Positions 33,185 to 45,138 of a stretch of DNA of 64,000 nucleotides are shown here, one piece after another (the first letter of the stretch is position 1; the number at the start of each line of letters is the position of its first letter). The stretch lies in the NCBI GenBank assembly GCA_900175165.2, contig FWWN02000572.1, positions 1 through 64,000 on the forward strand. The letters are read 5' to 3'. The notes below the pieces were generated by a model. That model was not told the origin of the DNA and made no database searches. It worked only from the letters and a program-made list of their open reading frames with translations. The translations under genes were made by a program, and so were the position numbers. Source of the DNA: Rhizomucor pusillus (lineage: Eukaryota; Mucoromycota; Mucoromycetes; Mucorales; Lichtheimiaceae).

Positions 33185-33574
33185 TACCTTTACCAGTACT
33201 TCATCTTGTACATATATCATTCATTACACCAAAAAGTCAGAGAAAACAGACTACGACAACTGTGTTAGATGTAATATTCCATTGTATGGATTCAGCCTTT
33301 GCATTCCCGAGGTCAATGGTGGTTATTTTGCTCCTTCCGTTGTATCAAAACCCCTCCAGAATAAAACATTGAACTCACAGGATGTATAGATCCTTTATTT
33401 TTCCGGATCTCTTCGTACGAAGCCCTCCCACAATGCAAAGAACTAAATAATCCCTTTCAAATCCAAGACATGTTGAATATATTGCCTTTTACTCTCATGC
33501 TTGTATATATACTTTGAAAATAATAAGGATGTTGGGAGGAAGGAGGAGTCGTAAAATGGTCACTAGTGTTTAGT
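33185..33574. other. Convergent 3' region NAA38 / PDK1
   Basis: About 390 bp between two stop codons, AT-rich, holding both 3' UTRs. Short ORFs here have no resemblance to known proteins. Confidence 0.45.
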
Positions 33575-35975
33575 TTATGCAACGACGCCAAAGCTGTCTG
33601 CGAGCTTTTCATTTATAATGTTCACCCATTCCTGGGCCTTGTTTTCTGGATCTTCGAAAACATAGGACCGTTCGGGCTAACAAGCATCAGTGCGAGGTTC
33701 TATCTAAAAACGGCGATACACTTACCGTCACTACAGAAAATACAGATTTTGACTTGGGCAAAACTCTCAACGAGGACGTCCATGGAATCTCGCAACGCAA
33801 CAGACCTCCAGATCCATCCTGGGATTTGCCGTCATTGTAATACAACAAACGTGGTCTGTCCGTAAGAACCAGGTATCGTTTCTTGCTAAAAAGACCTTTT
33901 CGACGCAAAATGCGCCTAGCTAAAATAATCTTCTCATCTGGCTGCATATCGGGAACCCAGTCAGGCGCCGTGCGGTGGCCATCTGTATCGTAAATAGATG
34001 CGTCTGAAACTAAAGATGGAGGAGCAACGGATGCTCGTTTCTCGTCAACGGACGGGTCTCGAGATTCGGTAGAAAGGGGAGGGTCACTGAATGGACCTTG
34101 GGTATCTTCAGGAACGTGTTGAAAATGCAGATCATTATTCGCTTCGTTGTTGAATGTTGTGGGGATCTCCGTCACTTGATGAGCAGAAGAACTCATCATA
34201 TCCTCCTCTCCAAACCATGCGTCAAATTCACTATCCGACCTTGAGCCAGCAAAGAGATCTCGCTCGTCCAGGTCTACCCTGTTCCTATGCAACTTGGCAT
34301 CCAGCTGTTCCTTGAGAGGTGGTGCTTTAGATTGCCAAATGTTCTCCCAATCGACGTTTGCAAAGAACGGATGCTCCTTCAGAGCTTCTACTCCGCCTGT
34401 TTCTGATGATCCGAGTCGTTCTTTTGGATCTAATACCAATAGCCGTTGTATTAAATCCTTCGCATCTGCAGGAAAGTTCTCCGGAAAGCTGTAATTAAGA
34501 GACTTGATCTTCTCAAATATAAGGTAATCCGTTGCAGCCTTGAAAGGTGAGCGGCCACAGAGCATTTGATATATCACGCATCCTAAAGCCCACCAGTCGG
34601 CTCTGTTCCTTGATCAGAACTAAGTTTGGACATTTCATAACAGTATACTCACTCTTTATTTGTAGGATCGTTTCTCAGCAGCTCAGGAGAGACATATTCA
34701 GCAGTTCCAACAAATGAACGGGAAGCTCGTCTTTCATTTCCTTCTTTTTGAACTTCAGTATTGCAAAATTATCATATAAAGACTTTTGGCTAGTATTGAC
34801 TCACCACCGTTCGTTTCGTTCGTTGTTTGTGGGCTTTCTTGATCAATAAATTTAGCAGAGCCGAAATCTGTAATTTTTATGTGCATATTGTCGTCCAACA
34901 AGATGCTTTCGGTTCAAAGTTGCAAACATCAATGATGCAATCCATGTGAGATAGAACCACTTATTTCTAACTTACTTCTCTGGTTTGATATCTCTAAATA
35001 TGTATTGTTAAAAAAATTTTCGGAATGCATGTATTGTATGTATCTAACATACCTATGAACCACTCCTTTGCAGTGAATATGTTCTATAGCAAGAAGTATT
35101 TCAGCGGCGTAAAACCGGGTTGTATCTTCATCAAATGGTGCCAGCTACATGCAACGCCTTAGCAATCATCATAAGAGTAAAACATCAGTGCCAAATACGA
35201 CGTACCCGTCTGATGTATGTATACAACTCTCCATTCTTTGCAAGGTCCAGTACATAGTCTGCAAACAAGTCATTATTGGGCAGCATTTCTCGTAGTCAAA
35301 ATTATACTTGCATAAGCTTCGATTATCTTTAAAAGTCCAATAGAGCTTCACAATGCCCGGATGGCACATTTTGCTGAGGGCATCTCGCTCTATCATGACG
35401 TACTTGACTTTTTTATTCTTGACGATATGTGCTTTATCAAGTTTCTTGACAGCGTAAACTTTGCCCGTCTTCCTGTCCTGACCGACAAGTACCTAAAAAT
35501 ACCAACTTAGTCGACCGGCATGAAATCACAGCAAAGATATGGATACTACTGTAGAGTAGCTGCCCTCGCCCAGGATCGTGCCATACTCGAAATCGGTGAC
35601 AGTGCGTCTGTGTCGATATAAGGGGTTTGAAGGATCGTCGACATCGGTCGATGTAGTTGCTTAAGCATTAGCAGAAGCTTGTAAGTAAATTTGCCGAACT
35701 GCTAACTCTGCTCTTGACCTACGTTCTGGAGGTCGCTGATCTGCTATTGCTCCATTCGGGCCACTTTCCATGGCAGTAATTTCTTGACTAGACGCTTGAG
35801 CGGAGACGGATTCTCCATTCATGTTGTTCCTGCCAAAGGGGCGGGGGTCGCCGACTTCGTGGACCAATGTCATATCAGGAAAGTCAAAGCGGTTCCAGTA
35901 GCCAGCAAGAGAAAAATAGATATTAGGAAGTTTCATTCTGACCTGACAGGATGTTACCGGAATGTTCTCATCCAT
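33575..35975 (-). CDS. PDK1: PDK1-type AGC protein kinase with PH domain
   Basis: 3-phosphoinositide-dependent kinase 1 homologue (yeast Pkh family), activating AGC kinases by T-loop phosphorylation. Ten exons: 35975-35723, 35659-35550, 35492-35312, 35258-35206, 35144-35053, 34993-34976, 34905-34805, 34752-34653, 34608-33726, 33676-33575. They encode 630 residues, or 579 if the ATG at 35822 is used. Motifs: glycine loop LGEGSYST, VYAVKKLDK (VAIK Lys), catalytic loop VVHRDIKPEN, DFGSAKF, T-loop RSFVGTAEYVSPELL, ADWWALGCVIYQMLCG, KERLG. The C-terminal PH domain (RRILRRKGLFSKKRYLVLTD, ending in AQEWVNII) resembles animal PDK1. Exon 6 is 18 nt, and the intron at 35313-35258 side uses a GC donor. 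The start is ambiguous. Confidence 0.92.
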
Positions 35976-36130
35976 CGGATTCTGTTACAGCATCGTAATC
36001 AAATAGAATAACATGGAGAAACATTGAAGGCAGCTAGAATGGGTCTACCTCTGCTAATTATCTCTTGATTCTTCAAAACAACCCAATTTTATGAATGAGA
36101 AAATACTAAATGTACAATGTTATTGAGAGA

Positions 36131-37251
36131 TTAATGATCATCTTCCTCGGGGCCAGGACAATTTTTTGCGAGATCGTCTGCGTCCTCATATTTTACACTG
36201 CACCAAAAGCAGTAGAGATATTCTGTCCGCAGATAGTCCACTACCTTTTTTAACTTGTCTTCAACCTAGAGAGAGACACAGTTATTATGATAGCCTCTAA
36301 GGTTTACTATTTAACATTTACCGGAAGAACCTCCAGGTTTTCTACATCTTCTGGTGCAAACTTTGAATATAAATCATCCTCTTTTGCTTCTTCTGCTGCT
36401 GTATCTCTCACGGAATCATCACCTTCTGTACCCTTTTGCTGCTCTTCGTCTTGTTCTCGACCTTTCAGCAACCACAAGATGTTTATCTAGAAGCAAGTCA
36501 AATACAAGATTACGTCTGATTCACTTGTCCATTACTAAACCCACCTCAACACCCTATAGTTTGAATTCAATAAAAGTTAGATGGTTACTATTTTACCTCT
36601 CACGTCCTTACTTTACCTTTTCCTGGTCGAACTTTTCACATAGAGATACTGCTGCGTGTAAGCAGCGCTCATATCTTTGCTGCTTCTTACGGGCGGCCAT
36701 TTGCTGGCGAAACTCGATCGGGTCAAACATTTTTTGCCGTTTCTTCATCTCTTCTTCTTCTTCTTCTTCCATCTGTCGTTTCAAACTTGATTCAGTACCC
36801 AAACCGCTGCGACCTAAGGATCATTTTGATTAAGAAAGGAATATCAATAGGACGCAGTAAAGTTTGACAACGGATATATACCTTTTTTCATTTCTAATTG
36901 AATTGGGTTCTGCAGACCACCTTCCTTTCCAAGCGATGAGCCTTGTCTATCCCCCACCAATTGTCATTTTTCTTCTCTTCTCTTTTGCCACTCTTGGCAC
37001 TCTGCTTACTTGAAACCCATCTTCATTAGCATTTTCATTCCCACATTGTCGCTCCCGAGCGCTGTGCTTAATCCCTGTTCGCGTGCTTCTTGTTCCATTT
37101 GAGCCCGCGGCTTAATGTATCCCTTTTGCTTTTGGCGCTCCAGTTGCTCTTTCCGTCTTTGCGAATACGTCTTCTCCTTTCCCGATTTCTCCAGTTCGGC
37201 AGCGGCTTCAAGATACTTTGCAGACATATAATCGTCTTCGGAATCGCTCAT
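36131..37251 (-). CDS. GPATCH11: G-patch domain protein 11 (DUF4187)
   Basis: Six exons (37251-37010, 36946-36882, 36813-36617, 36553-36545, 36486-36322, 36265-36131), 270 residues. It starts MSDSEDDYMS, the conserved N-terminus of GPATCH11/CCDC75. A basic coiled segment (YSQRRKEQLERQKQKGY) follows, then the G-patch rebuilt across introns 1 and 2 (MLMKMGFK-QGSSLGK, then KKGRSGLG). After a glutamate-rich helix comes the C-terminal DUF4187 domain, with YLRTEYLYCFWCSVKYED and CPGPEEDDH at the end. Human GPATCH11 is nuclear and linked to splicing; G-patch proteins typically activate DEAH helicases. Exon 4 is 9 nt (GGTGTTGAG) flanked by good splice sites. The gene lies 155 bp upstream of the PDK1 start, on the same strand. 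Confidence 0.9.
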
Positions 37252-37512
37252 TTTGTCTGTGAAGTTTGCAGGAAAGATATCAGCATCGTGCCGGTCTTCG
37301 GGCGGAGCGAGGTGGATTATATGACACACAGAGCAAAAATGCATTACATGCATGAAATATACATCTAACCGATCTTTGACACGGGTATGCATTGGCGAAA
37401 AAGTTCATGAACTCATCTCCAACGAGCACAAGGGAGTAAAAACTGTACGGATATTTTGCAAAAACGAATTTGAGGTGTATTTTTTATCAGCAGCTCTTAC
37501 ACATTTAGAGGT

Positions 37513-39161
37513 ATGAGCTTATTACCAAAATATAGCTCGGTATCAGCTTGTTGATTCTCGTTACACTTCCGTGCTGCATTGTAGTTGGCATCGCGGCGAT
37601 ACGGCACAAACGCGATGGAAATTCATCCGTTCCCGAAATGGAAGTCTCCAAAATTCACGGCTTACACCCACTTGTCATTCCTTGCCTTTCTGCAATGTTT
37701 GGAGGTTTGCTCAATTTAGCGGTTGCAGTTCCAAGCGTCAGTCTTTGACAAGATCTTGTCAGCTATTGTACGTAGTCAGAAGCCAGCAACGGTGTCTAGA
37801 CGCCATTTCTATCCTATTGCGCGATGGTTAACAACCGGAATCGATGAGCCCAAGCCGTATGTGCAAGAAACAGGAACTGCAAGCAAATATTAACTAGCAT
37901 ACTCTTAATGTTTAGACCTACTGCCGTGCTTCTCACTAATATGGGTGGACCCAAGACGTTGGATGATGTACACGACTTTTTGCATAACCTCTTTGCAGAC
38001 CGTGATATTATGAAGTTTCCATTCCAAAAATACATGGCAAAGTTTATTGCAAAGAGACGGACACCTAGTATCCAGGAACAGTATGCAGAGATTGGAGGAG
38101 GATCGCCGATTCTGGAGTGGACGCAAAAGCAGGGCGAAGCTATGGAAAAAATACTAGACAAAATTTCCCCAGAAACAGGTAATACAGATGACACATGCCT
38201 GTTGAAAATAGCCAAGTATAATTTTTTTTTTTCTTGCAGCTCCACACAAGCATTACATCGCCTTCCGATATGTTGAGCCGTCAACGAAGACTGCTTTGGA
38301 ACAGATGAAGAAGGATGGAGTCAAACGGGCTGTAGTGTTCTCGCAATATCCGCAATATTCCTGTTCAACAACCGGGAGTAGCTTAAACGAGCTCTACCGT
38401 GGAATACAGAAAGCTGGAATGGAAAATGTGAAATGGAGCATAATTGATAGGTGGCCAAGGCATCCGGGCTTTATTGAAGTACATAATTTTATCGATATGA
38501 TACAATCAACCTAGCGCTCATCGGCTTCTATCTAGGCAGTGACATGTCGTATAAAGACAAAACTGGCGGAATATCCTCCCGAAGTGCGAGACCAAGTCAT
38601 CATCCTTTTTTCGGCTCACTCTCTTCCAATGTCCGTCGTCAATCGCGGTGACCCGTACCCCGGAGAAGTCGCAAGTACCGTGCACAAGGTCATGGAAAAC
38701 TTGAAAACCCAGAATCCGTTCCGTCTTGTGTGGCAGTCGCAAGTTGGACCGTCTGCCTGGTTAGGACCACAGACATCAGATGCTATTAAAGGCTACGGCG
38801 AAGCAGGAAAGAAAAACATCTTGCTCGTCCCAATCGCCTTTACGACCGATCATATAGAAACATTGTTCGAGTTAGATTTGGAATATGGGAAAGAGGCTGA
38901 AGAGGTAAGTCGCTGTTATAAGCTAGGTCTAGTTGATTGCATACTAAAATCGGACGTTAGGCCGGAATAACTGGTCTCAAGCGCTCGGAATCTTTAAATG
39001 ATGACCCGACGTTCGTCAAGGCAATGGCCGATATCGTCAAGGAACATTTGGATAGCAACAAGATTGTTTCCAGTCAATGGTATTTGCGATGCCCTAGTTG
39101 TACTTTTGATAGCTGCGGCAAAACGAGAGAATTCTTCAAATTGCAAGAAACCTCTAAATAA
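37513..39161 (+). CDS. HEM15: Ferrochelatase, with [2Fe-2S] cluster cysteines
   Basis: Inserts Fe(II) into protoporphyrin IX, the last step of heme synthesis at the mitochondrial inner membrane. Six exons (37513-37539, 37720-37856, 37916-38178, 38240-38478, 38536-38904, 38961-39161), 411 residues. The leader is Arg/Ser-rich and lacks acids ([20 protein letters not shown]), a mitochondrial presequence. Core motifs: [65 protein letters not shown], and [15 protein letters not shown] with the catalytic His. The C-terminus [16 protein letters not shown] has three Cys, and YSCST supplies the fourth ligand, so the animal-type cluster set appears complete. The first exon and its 180 bp intron are inferred and least sure. 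It diverges from GPATCH11 over 261 bp. Confidence 0.93.
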
Positions 39162-39578
39162 ATTAAAAGAATATTTCGCATCAGGATGACAATTGAAATC
39201 TTGGAAGTGAAAGAACCCAAACCTTCATGATCCCCTGCTACTTACATTCAATGTGTAGTATAATAAACCTGCAAAAGCATTGCAATCCTGGAGGGGTTTC
39301 GATAATATAACTAAATGATACATCAATAAATGAGCCGAAAATGATCCATATCTTCAATAACATAACAGTAGATGACATTACTTACAGTTAATACTTCCTT
39401 CAGAATGTAATACTGAGTCATAGAATGGCTATGCTACCGCAGCATACACTAATAAGTTTGGTGGATACAGGCAGTTGGCCATTAAGTGGGCATCTGTGTG
39501 GCTTGTCCGTGACTCATTCGCACTTAGCAGATTAAAGGAGGAGCCAAAGTCGTGCTTGTCTTCCTTGACAAACAAGAA
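39162..39578. other. Intergenic HEM15 / ILS1
   Basis: About 415 bp, same-strand neighbours. It must hold the ferrochelatase 3' UTR and the ILS1 promoter; a purine-rich GATTAAAGGAGGAG segment lies near 39531. No gene seen. Confidence 0.45.
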
Positions 39579-42500
39579 ATGAGCGTTTCGCTAGCGGACG
39601 GTAAGTTTGCAAAGAGAACGGTCATTGTCTAGACGTTGCTAACGACAAGCTGTACCAGTCTCCGGGCAGTTCAAGTAAATAGTCGCGATTGCATTCGAGA
39701 ATGGTCATTTTTTAACGCGTTCCCTCGTTTTTTCTTTTTCACTTGCAGCTTTCCCAAGGAGGAGGAGAAAATCCTCGAATTTTGGAGGGAAATTGATGCG
39801 TTCAACACATCTTTAAAGTTGAACAAGGATAAGAAGCCATTTACTTTCTTTGATGGTCCGCCGTTCGCTACTGGTCTGCCGCACTACGGTCACTTGCTTG
39901 CTGGTACCATCAAGGTGAAGATCATCATGCAAAACGTAATCCTATCCTTTTTTATGATTAAATTGACTGTATTCTTATCAGGATATTGTTACGCGTTACG
40001 CTCACAACACTGGTCACAACGTTGAACGTCGTTTCGGTTGGGACACGCACGGTTTGCCCGTTGAGTACGAAATCGACAAGAAACTCGGCATTAAGGTAGC
40101 TTACAGACGAATCGACGCGATAATGATATTTCGCTAAATCAGCATGTAATTTTAGGGTCAGGACGATGTCTTGGCAATGGGTATCGATAAGTACAACGCC
40201 GAGTGCAGAGCTATTGTCATGCGATACGCCAGCGAATGGAGAAAGACCGTCGAACGTATGGCTCGCTGGATCGACTTTGACAACGACTACAAGACTTTGA
40301 ACCCCACATTCATGGAAAGTGTCTGGTGGGTGTTTAAGCAATTGTACGAGAAGGGACAAGTTTACCGTGGTCAAAAGGTTAGCACAGTTGCAACGTCGTT
40401 TCGAATGTCTTTATAACTTAAGATCTTTTTGAAAGGTCATGCCTTACTCGACTGCCTGCCATACCCCATTGTCCAACTTTGAGTCCTCGCAAAACTACAA
40501 GGATGTGAACGACCCAGCTGGTCAGTATACCAGCATCCGATACTCGACCACGCCAAGCTAACCATCGAATTCTTTTTAAATAGTTGTCGTCAGTTTCCCA
40601 CTTGTCAGTGATCCTAGTACTCAAATTCTTGCATGGACTACCACGCCCTGGACCCTTCCATCCAACCTGGGTCTCAGTGTTCATCCCGACTTTGAATACA
40701 TCAAGATCAAGGATGAGCTGACCGGTAACCAGTACATCTTGCTCGAAAAGCGTCTGGATGTGCTGTACAAGGATCCCAAGAAGGCCAAGTTTACAATCTT
40801 GGAGCGATTCAAGGGCACACAGATGAACGGTTGGGAATACGTACCAATGTTCGAGTACTTCGCCAAGGAATTCAAGGGCAAAGGCTACAAAGTCATGTGC
40901 GATACTTACGTTACTGATGATTCCGGTACCGGCATTGTCCACAACGCTCCTGCTTTTGGTGAGGACGATTACCGTGTTTGTGTTGAAAACGGTGTTATCC
41001 AGACCGATGGATTTTTGCCTTGCCCTATTGATGAAAAGGGCTGCTTCACAGCTGAGGTTACCGACTTTGCTGGCCAATATGTCAAGGTTCGTGTTTCGTA
41101 AGAACAGGGCTATATTTTCTTTGTAATTTTTACTTATGCTCAAGTTTTGTAGGATGCCGATAAGAACATTCAAAAAATGTTGAAGCAAAATGGTCGTCTC
41201 ATTGTGCAATCCCAATTGATGCACAGTTATCCATTCTGCTGGCGTTCCGATACTCCTTTGATTTACAAGGCTGTTCCATCCTGGTTTGTCCGTGTTAAGC
41301 CTATCGTTGATAAGATTTTGGCTTGCAATGACCAGATGCGATGGTGAGTACTAGATCATGTAATTGTCACAAACGATTGAATACCTGACTGATGGATTCG
41401 TTAGGGTACCTTCTTTCGTACAAGAAAAGCGTTTCGCTAACTGGATTGCCAATGCTCGTGACTGGAACATTTCTCGTAACCGTTACTGGGGTACTCCCAT
41501 CCCCCTTTGGGTCAGCGAGGATTTCCAAGAGGTTGTCGCTGTCGGTTCTATCAAGGAACTTGAAGAACTTAGCGGTGTCTCTCCCATCACCGATATCCAC
41601 CGTGAAAGGTAACATGAAAGCGCTCTGGTCAGGCAAATTGCGTGCAAAATTGCTTATATATCAATTGTGCAGCATTGACAAGATTACCATCCCATCAAAG
41701 ACTGGTCGCGGTGTTTTGCGTCGCATCGAAGAAGTGTTTGACTGCTGGTTCGAATCTGGTTCGATGCCCTACGCCCAACAGCATTATCCTTTCGAAAACT
41801 CTGAGGACTTTGATAAAAAGTTCCCTGCCGACTTTATCTCTGAGGGTATTGACCAAACCCGTGGTTGGTTCTACACCCTTTTGGTCCTCTCGACCCATCT
41901 CTTCAACCAGCCACCTGCCAAGAACGTCATTGTCAGCGGTCTGGTTTTGGCCTCGTAAGTATAATCTGTCCTTATTCGTTAGCTAATCAAAAAGTTTGTT
42001 GCTTACATATGATTTCACATAGGGATGGCAAGAAGATGAGCAAGCGTTTGAAGAACTATCCCGAGCCTACTCTTGTCTTGGACAAGTACGGTGCTGACGC
42101 CTTGCGTTTGTATCTCATCAACTCTCCTGTGGTCCGTGCCGAATTCCTTCGATTCAAGGAAGAAGGTGTCAAGGATATCATCAGCAAGGTCTTCTTGCCA
42201 TGGTACAATGCATTCAAGTTCTTCATCACTCAGACTGCTGTCTTGAAGAAGGTGAGACCGTATAGATTTTCATGCGATATAATATCTAATGCTTCAGATG
42301 CAGGAATTCGACTATGATTTCGTTTACGAGCACGATATGAAGAAGTCCGAGAACGTCATGGACCGATGGGTGCTTGCCAGCTGCCAATCCTTGATCAAGT
42401 TTATTCGCGAAGAGATGGCTGCTTACCGGCTTTACACCGTCGTTCCTCGTCTCCTCCAATTGATCGAGTCTTTGACCAATTGGTATGTTCGTTTCAACCG

Positions 42501-43818
42501 CAAGCGATTGAAGGTAACCTATATCTTTTTGCAAAGTCTCGTCATCAAGCACAGGCCTGCTAATAGTACTTGTTAGGGTGAAAACGGTCTTAAGGATGCC
42601 AAGCAGGCTATGAACACTTTGTTTGAAGTCTTGTTCACCTTGTGCTTGACTATGGTAATTGAGGAAAAGATGCGGCACCTCAATCCGCAGTTGATTCAGT
42701 GATTTTCTTTTTCTTTAGGCCCCCTTCACTCCATTCTTGACTGAGAACATGTATCAGACCCTCAAGCGATTCATTCCAAAGAACCCCGACGTCGTCGATG
42801 ATCGCTCTATCCACTTCCTCGACTTCCCCACCGTCCGAGAAGAATACTTTGACCCCGAAATTGAGCGTGCCGTCAGCCGCATGCAAGCTGTCATCGAGCT
42901 CGGAAGAACCATCCGTGAAAAGAAGAACATTTCTTTGAAGACTCCTTTGAAGGAGCTCATTGTCATCCACTCTGATCCTCAGTACCATGCTGACATCAAG
43001 GCTTTGGAAGGATATATCCTGGAGGTAGGGATTGCGTCGTTATCATCATTGTTGTTAGCTTTTCCTAACATTCGACCGTGTGTGCATAGGAACTTAACGT
43101 CCGTGAAATTGTTGTAACCTCTGACGAGGACAAATTTGGTGTCAAGTACAAGGCTGAAGCTGACTGGAAAGTGCTTGGCCAAAAGCTCAAGAAGGATGCT
43201 CAAAAGGTCAAGAAAGCTCTGCCGGGTCTTACCAGCGAGCAAGTCAAGGAGTTCGTCAAGGTTAAGGAAATGGTACTCGATGGTATCAAGGTCACTGACG
43301 AGGACCTTACTGTAAGTTGCAGTTGATGCCTTTTAACATTGGTTGGATATACGGATTGTGATTGACCCTATTTGCTCTTTAGGTTGTTCGCTACTTTGAT
43401 CAAGAAGATGCTCATCACGAGACAAACACCGACCGCGACGTTCTCATCCTGCTTGACACCAAGATGTATCCTGAACTTGCACTTGAAGGTGTAGCTCGTG
43501 AAATCATCAACCGTGTGCAGCGTCTCCGAAAGAAGGCAGGTCTCTTGCCAACTGATGAAATCAACATGTACTACCGTATCACAAACGATCCCAAGAACGA
43601 GCTTGCTACCGTCTTCAAATCACAAGAGGTCATTGTCAAGATCCTCAAGAAACCATTAGAGGATATCAATGCCAAGAGCGCCGATGTGCCAGTCTTTGCG
43701 GAAGAAGGCCAAGAAGTAAGTGCTTATTCAATCCTCTTTTTGCTGCAACATGTATGCTGATTTGCTTTTTCTTTTCCAGGTAAATAAGGCTACCTTTGAT
43801 TTGGTTTTTACCAAATAA
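39579..43818 (+). CDS. ILS1: Isoleucyl-tRNA synthetase, cytosolic
   Basis: Charges tRNA-Ile in the cytosol. Sixteen exons (39579-39604, 39749-39914, 39982-40095, 40156-40377, 40436-40520, 40584-41086, 41153-41343, 41405-41608, 41673-41954, 42023-42251, 42298-42513, 42577-42654, 42719-43024, 43090-43311, 43383-43715, 43780-43818), 1,071 residues, as expected. Class I motifs: [20 protein letters not shown] (HIGH as HYGH) and [13 protein letters not shown] (KMSKS). The editing CP1 domain has [13 protein letters not shown] and [30 protein letters not shown] and the anticodon-binding domain follow. Exon 1 is doubtful: the strong GTAAGT donor after GCGGACG breaks the frame into FPKEEEK, so the GTTTGC donor four bases downstream was used. 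Codon use is strongly biased (GTC, AAG, TTG), fitting high expression. Confidence 0.95.
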
Positions 43819-43964
43819 TTGTATAGAGTTTAAATAGTAAATAAATAGTTGAAAGCGAGCATGACAAGTGTATAGATGGATGATGCTGAATTCAGTATTG
43901 ATTTGATAATTGGAGCCGGTTTACGTCCTGTTGCTCAGATATGATCAGGATATGATCACTTTGA

Positions 43965-44891
43965 ATGTTGCGAGCAAATAAAAGCCGTGCATTGCATCTC
44001 AAACACCCTTTGAACTCCTCATTCATGGCTTTGCAGAAAATCCAGCCTAATATCCCGTTTCTCGTCTCGGATTGCAACAATATCCTTAGCAAGGCCCAAA
44101 TTGATCATGCTTCGACGTTGGCTGCGCGATCTGGAACTAGTAACCAAGTCTACGGAAGCAGCGACGAGACTAGCAATATCAGCGAGGATTTTTCTGGACG
44201 AGGTGATTGTTTATTGGAGAGCAACATGCTGTCGGTGGCAGCATTGTTTAATCCACTGGATGACTTAATGCCGGTCTTGGATGGTGCCTCCACTGCTCCG
44301 ATTGTTGGTTCCGAGGAAATTTTTTGGCAGAATTCAATATCCATGCCTGGCGCAATAGCTGCAGCTCGAGCTGAAGTAGATTATGTATGGATGCCCTTTA
44401 AGGAACAACAACAACAAGAAGAAGAAAAGCATCATCAGTCCGCGACCTCGCCTTACGCAAAAGGCAAAAGACGCAGAACCAAATCGAAAAATACGACCGT
44501 CGGATATTGCCAACATCCGAAGCATGTAAGCTATCGGTCGGATACTCCTGGATATCAGGCGCTTTCAACGGCGACAGCAGCGATGACGACGACGACGACG
44601 ACGCCGCGACGCGGAAGACCACCAAAAGGAACAAAACCAATAGATCGAAAGCGACTTGTCACCGACGATGCTTCGTCGTCGGTTCTTACGGGCGAGAGTA
44701 GCCTATATCCAGGCTCTTTGCTGTGCAAAATGACTATACGACCGCTGCCGAAACGCCTCGAAGCTGTAGTTGGGCGAAAGGATATCAGAGTATGTCTGAC
44801 ATGTCTGAAAAAGAGCGACGCAGACTTGGAATATCTCGGTCATCCGGCGTACAGAGCTCCGCAAGTCCATGGCAAGATGAAACGAGTGTAG
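43965..44891 (+). CDS. AT-hook protein, function unknown
   Basis: Single open frame of 308 residues, possibly starting at Met21 (44025). A canonical AT-hook, PRRGRPPKGTKP, lies near residues 212-223, preceded by a poly-Thr run and by a basic KGKRRRTKSKN stretch, so nuclear DNA binding is likely. The N-terminal 140 residues are Ser/Asp/Leu-rich, and the C-terminus carries CLTCLKKSD followed by an HPAYRAP segment. The region 44585-44610 is a GAC/ACG trinucleotide repeat and reads as Asp or Thr depending on frame; the Thr frame is the one that continues. The start lies 147 bp after ILS1 on the same strand. No homologous family is recognised, so a regulator of chromatin or transcription is only an inference. 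Confidence 0.65.
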   Translation: MLRANKSRALHLKHPLNSSFMALQKIQPNIPFLVSDCNNILSKAQIDHASTLAARSGTSNQVYGSSDETSNISEDFSGRGDCLLESNMLSVAALFNPLDDLMPVLDGASTAPIVGSEEIFWQNSISMPGAIAAARAEVDYVWMPFKEQQQQEEEKHHQSATSPYAKGKRRRTKSKNTTVGYCQHPKHVSYRSDTPGYQALSTATAAMTTTTTTPRRGRPPKGTKPIDRKRLVTDDASSSVLTGESSLYPGSLLCKMTIRPLPKRLEAVVGRKDIRVCLTCLKKSDADLEYLGHPAYRAPQVHGKMKRV

Positions 44892-45138
44892 AAGTTTTTA
44901 TGTATCTGAATGCATATTGTTTTGTACTTTGTTGTGAAAATCAATTGAATCATAATCGATATATTGACTGCTTTACGTAGCAGAGCTAGTATTGTCATTT
45001 GGATGATGCATGGTATCTCTGAAAATATGGCTGGTTTTAGATGCTGCCAAAAACATACTGGTTAATGTCATTGATAAGCTTATTTATATTTATTCTATTG
45101 ATTTACCATTGTAATCCTTCATATTTCCAACATTTTTC
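44892..45138. other. Convergent 3' region
   Basis: 247 bp AT-rich spacer between the AT-hook gene and the HSF-type gene stop codons; both 3' UTRs, no other feature seen. Confidence 0.4.

Noticed and set aside
35660..35975. Separate small protein ending at a TAA near 35659, minus strand
   Set aside because: A GTAGGT donor at 35722 splices it in phase to the kinase domain; it is the first exon of the PDK1 gene.
44507..44701. Alternative frame through the trinucleotide repeat giving a poly-Asp protein
   Set aside because: The overlapping frame with the AT-hook (GRPPKG) is longer and continuous; the poly-Asp frame is a repeat artefact.
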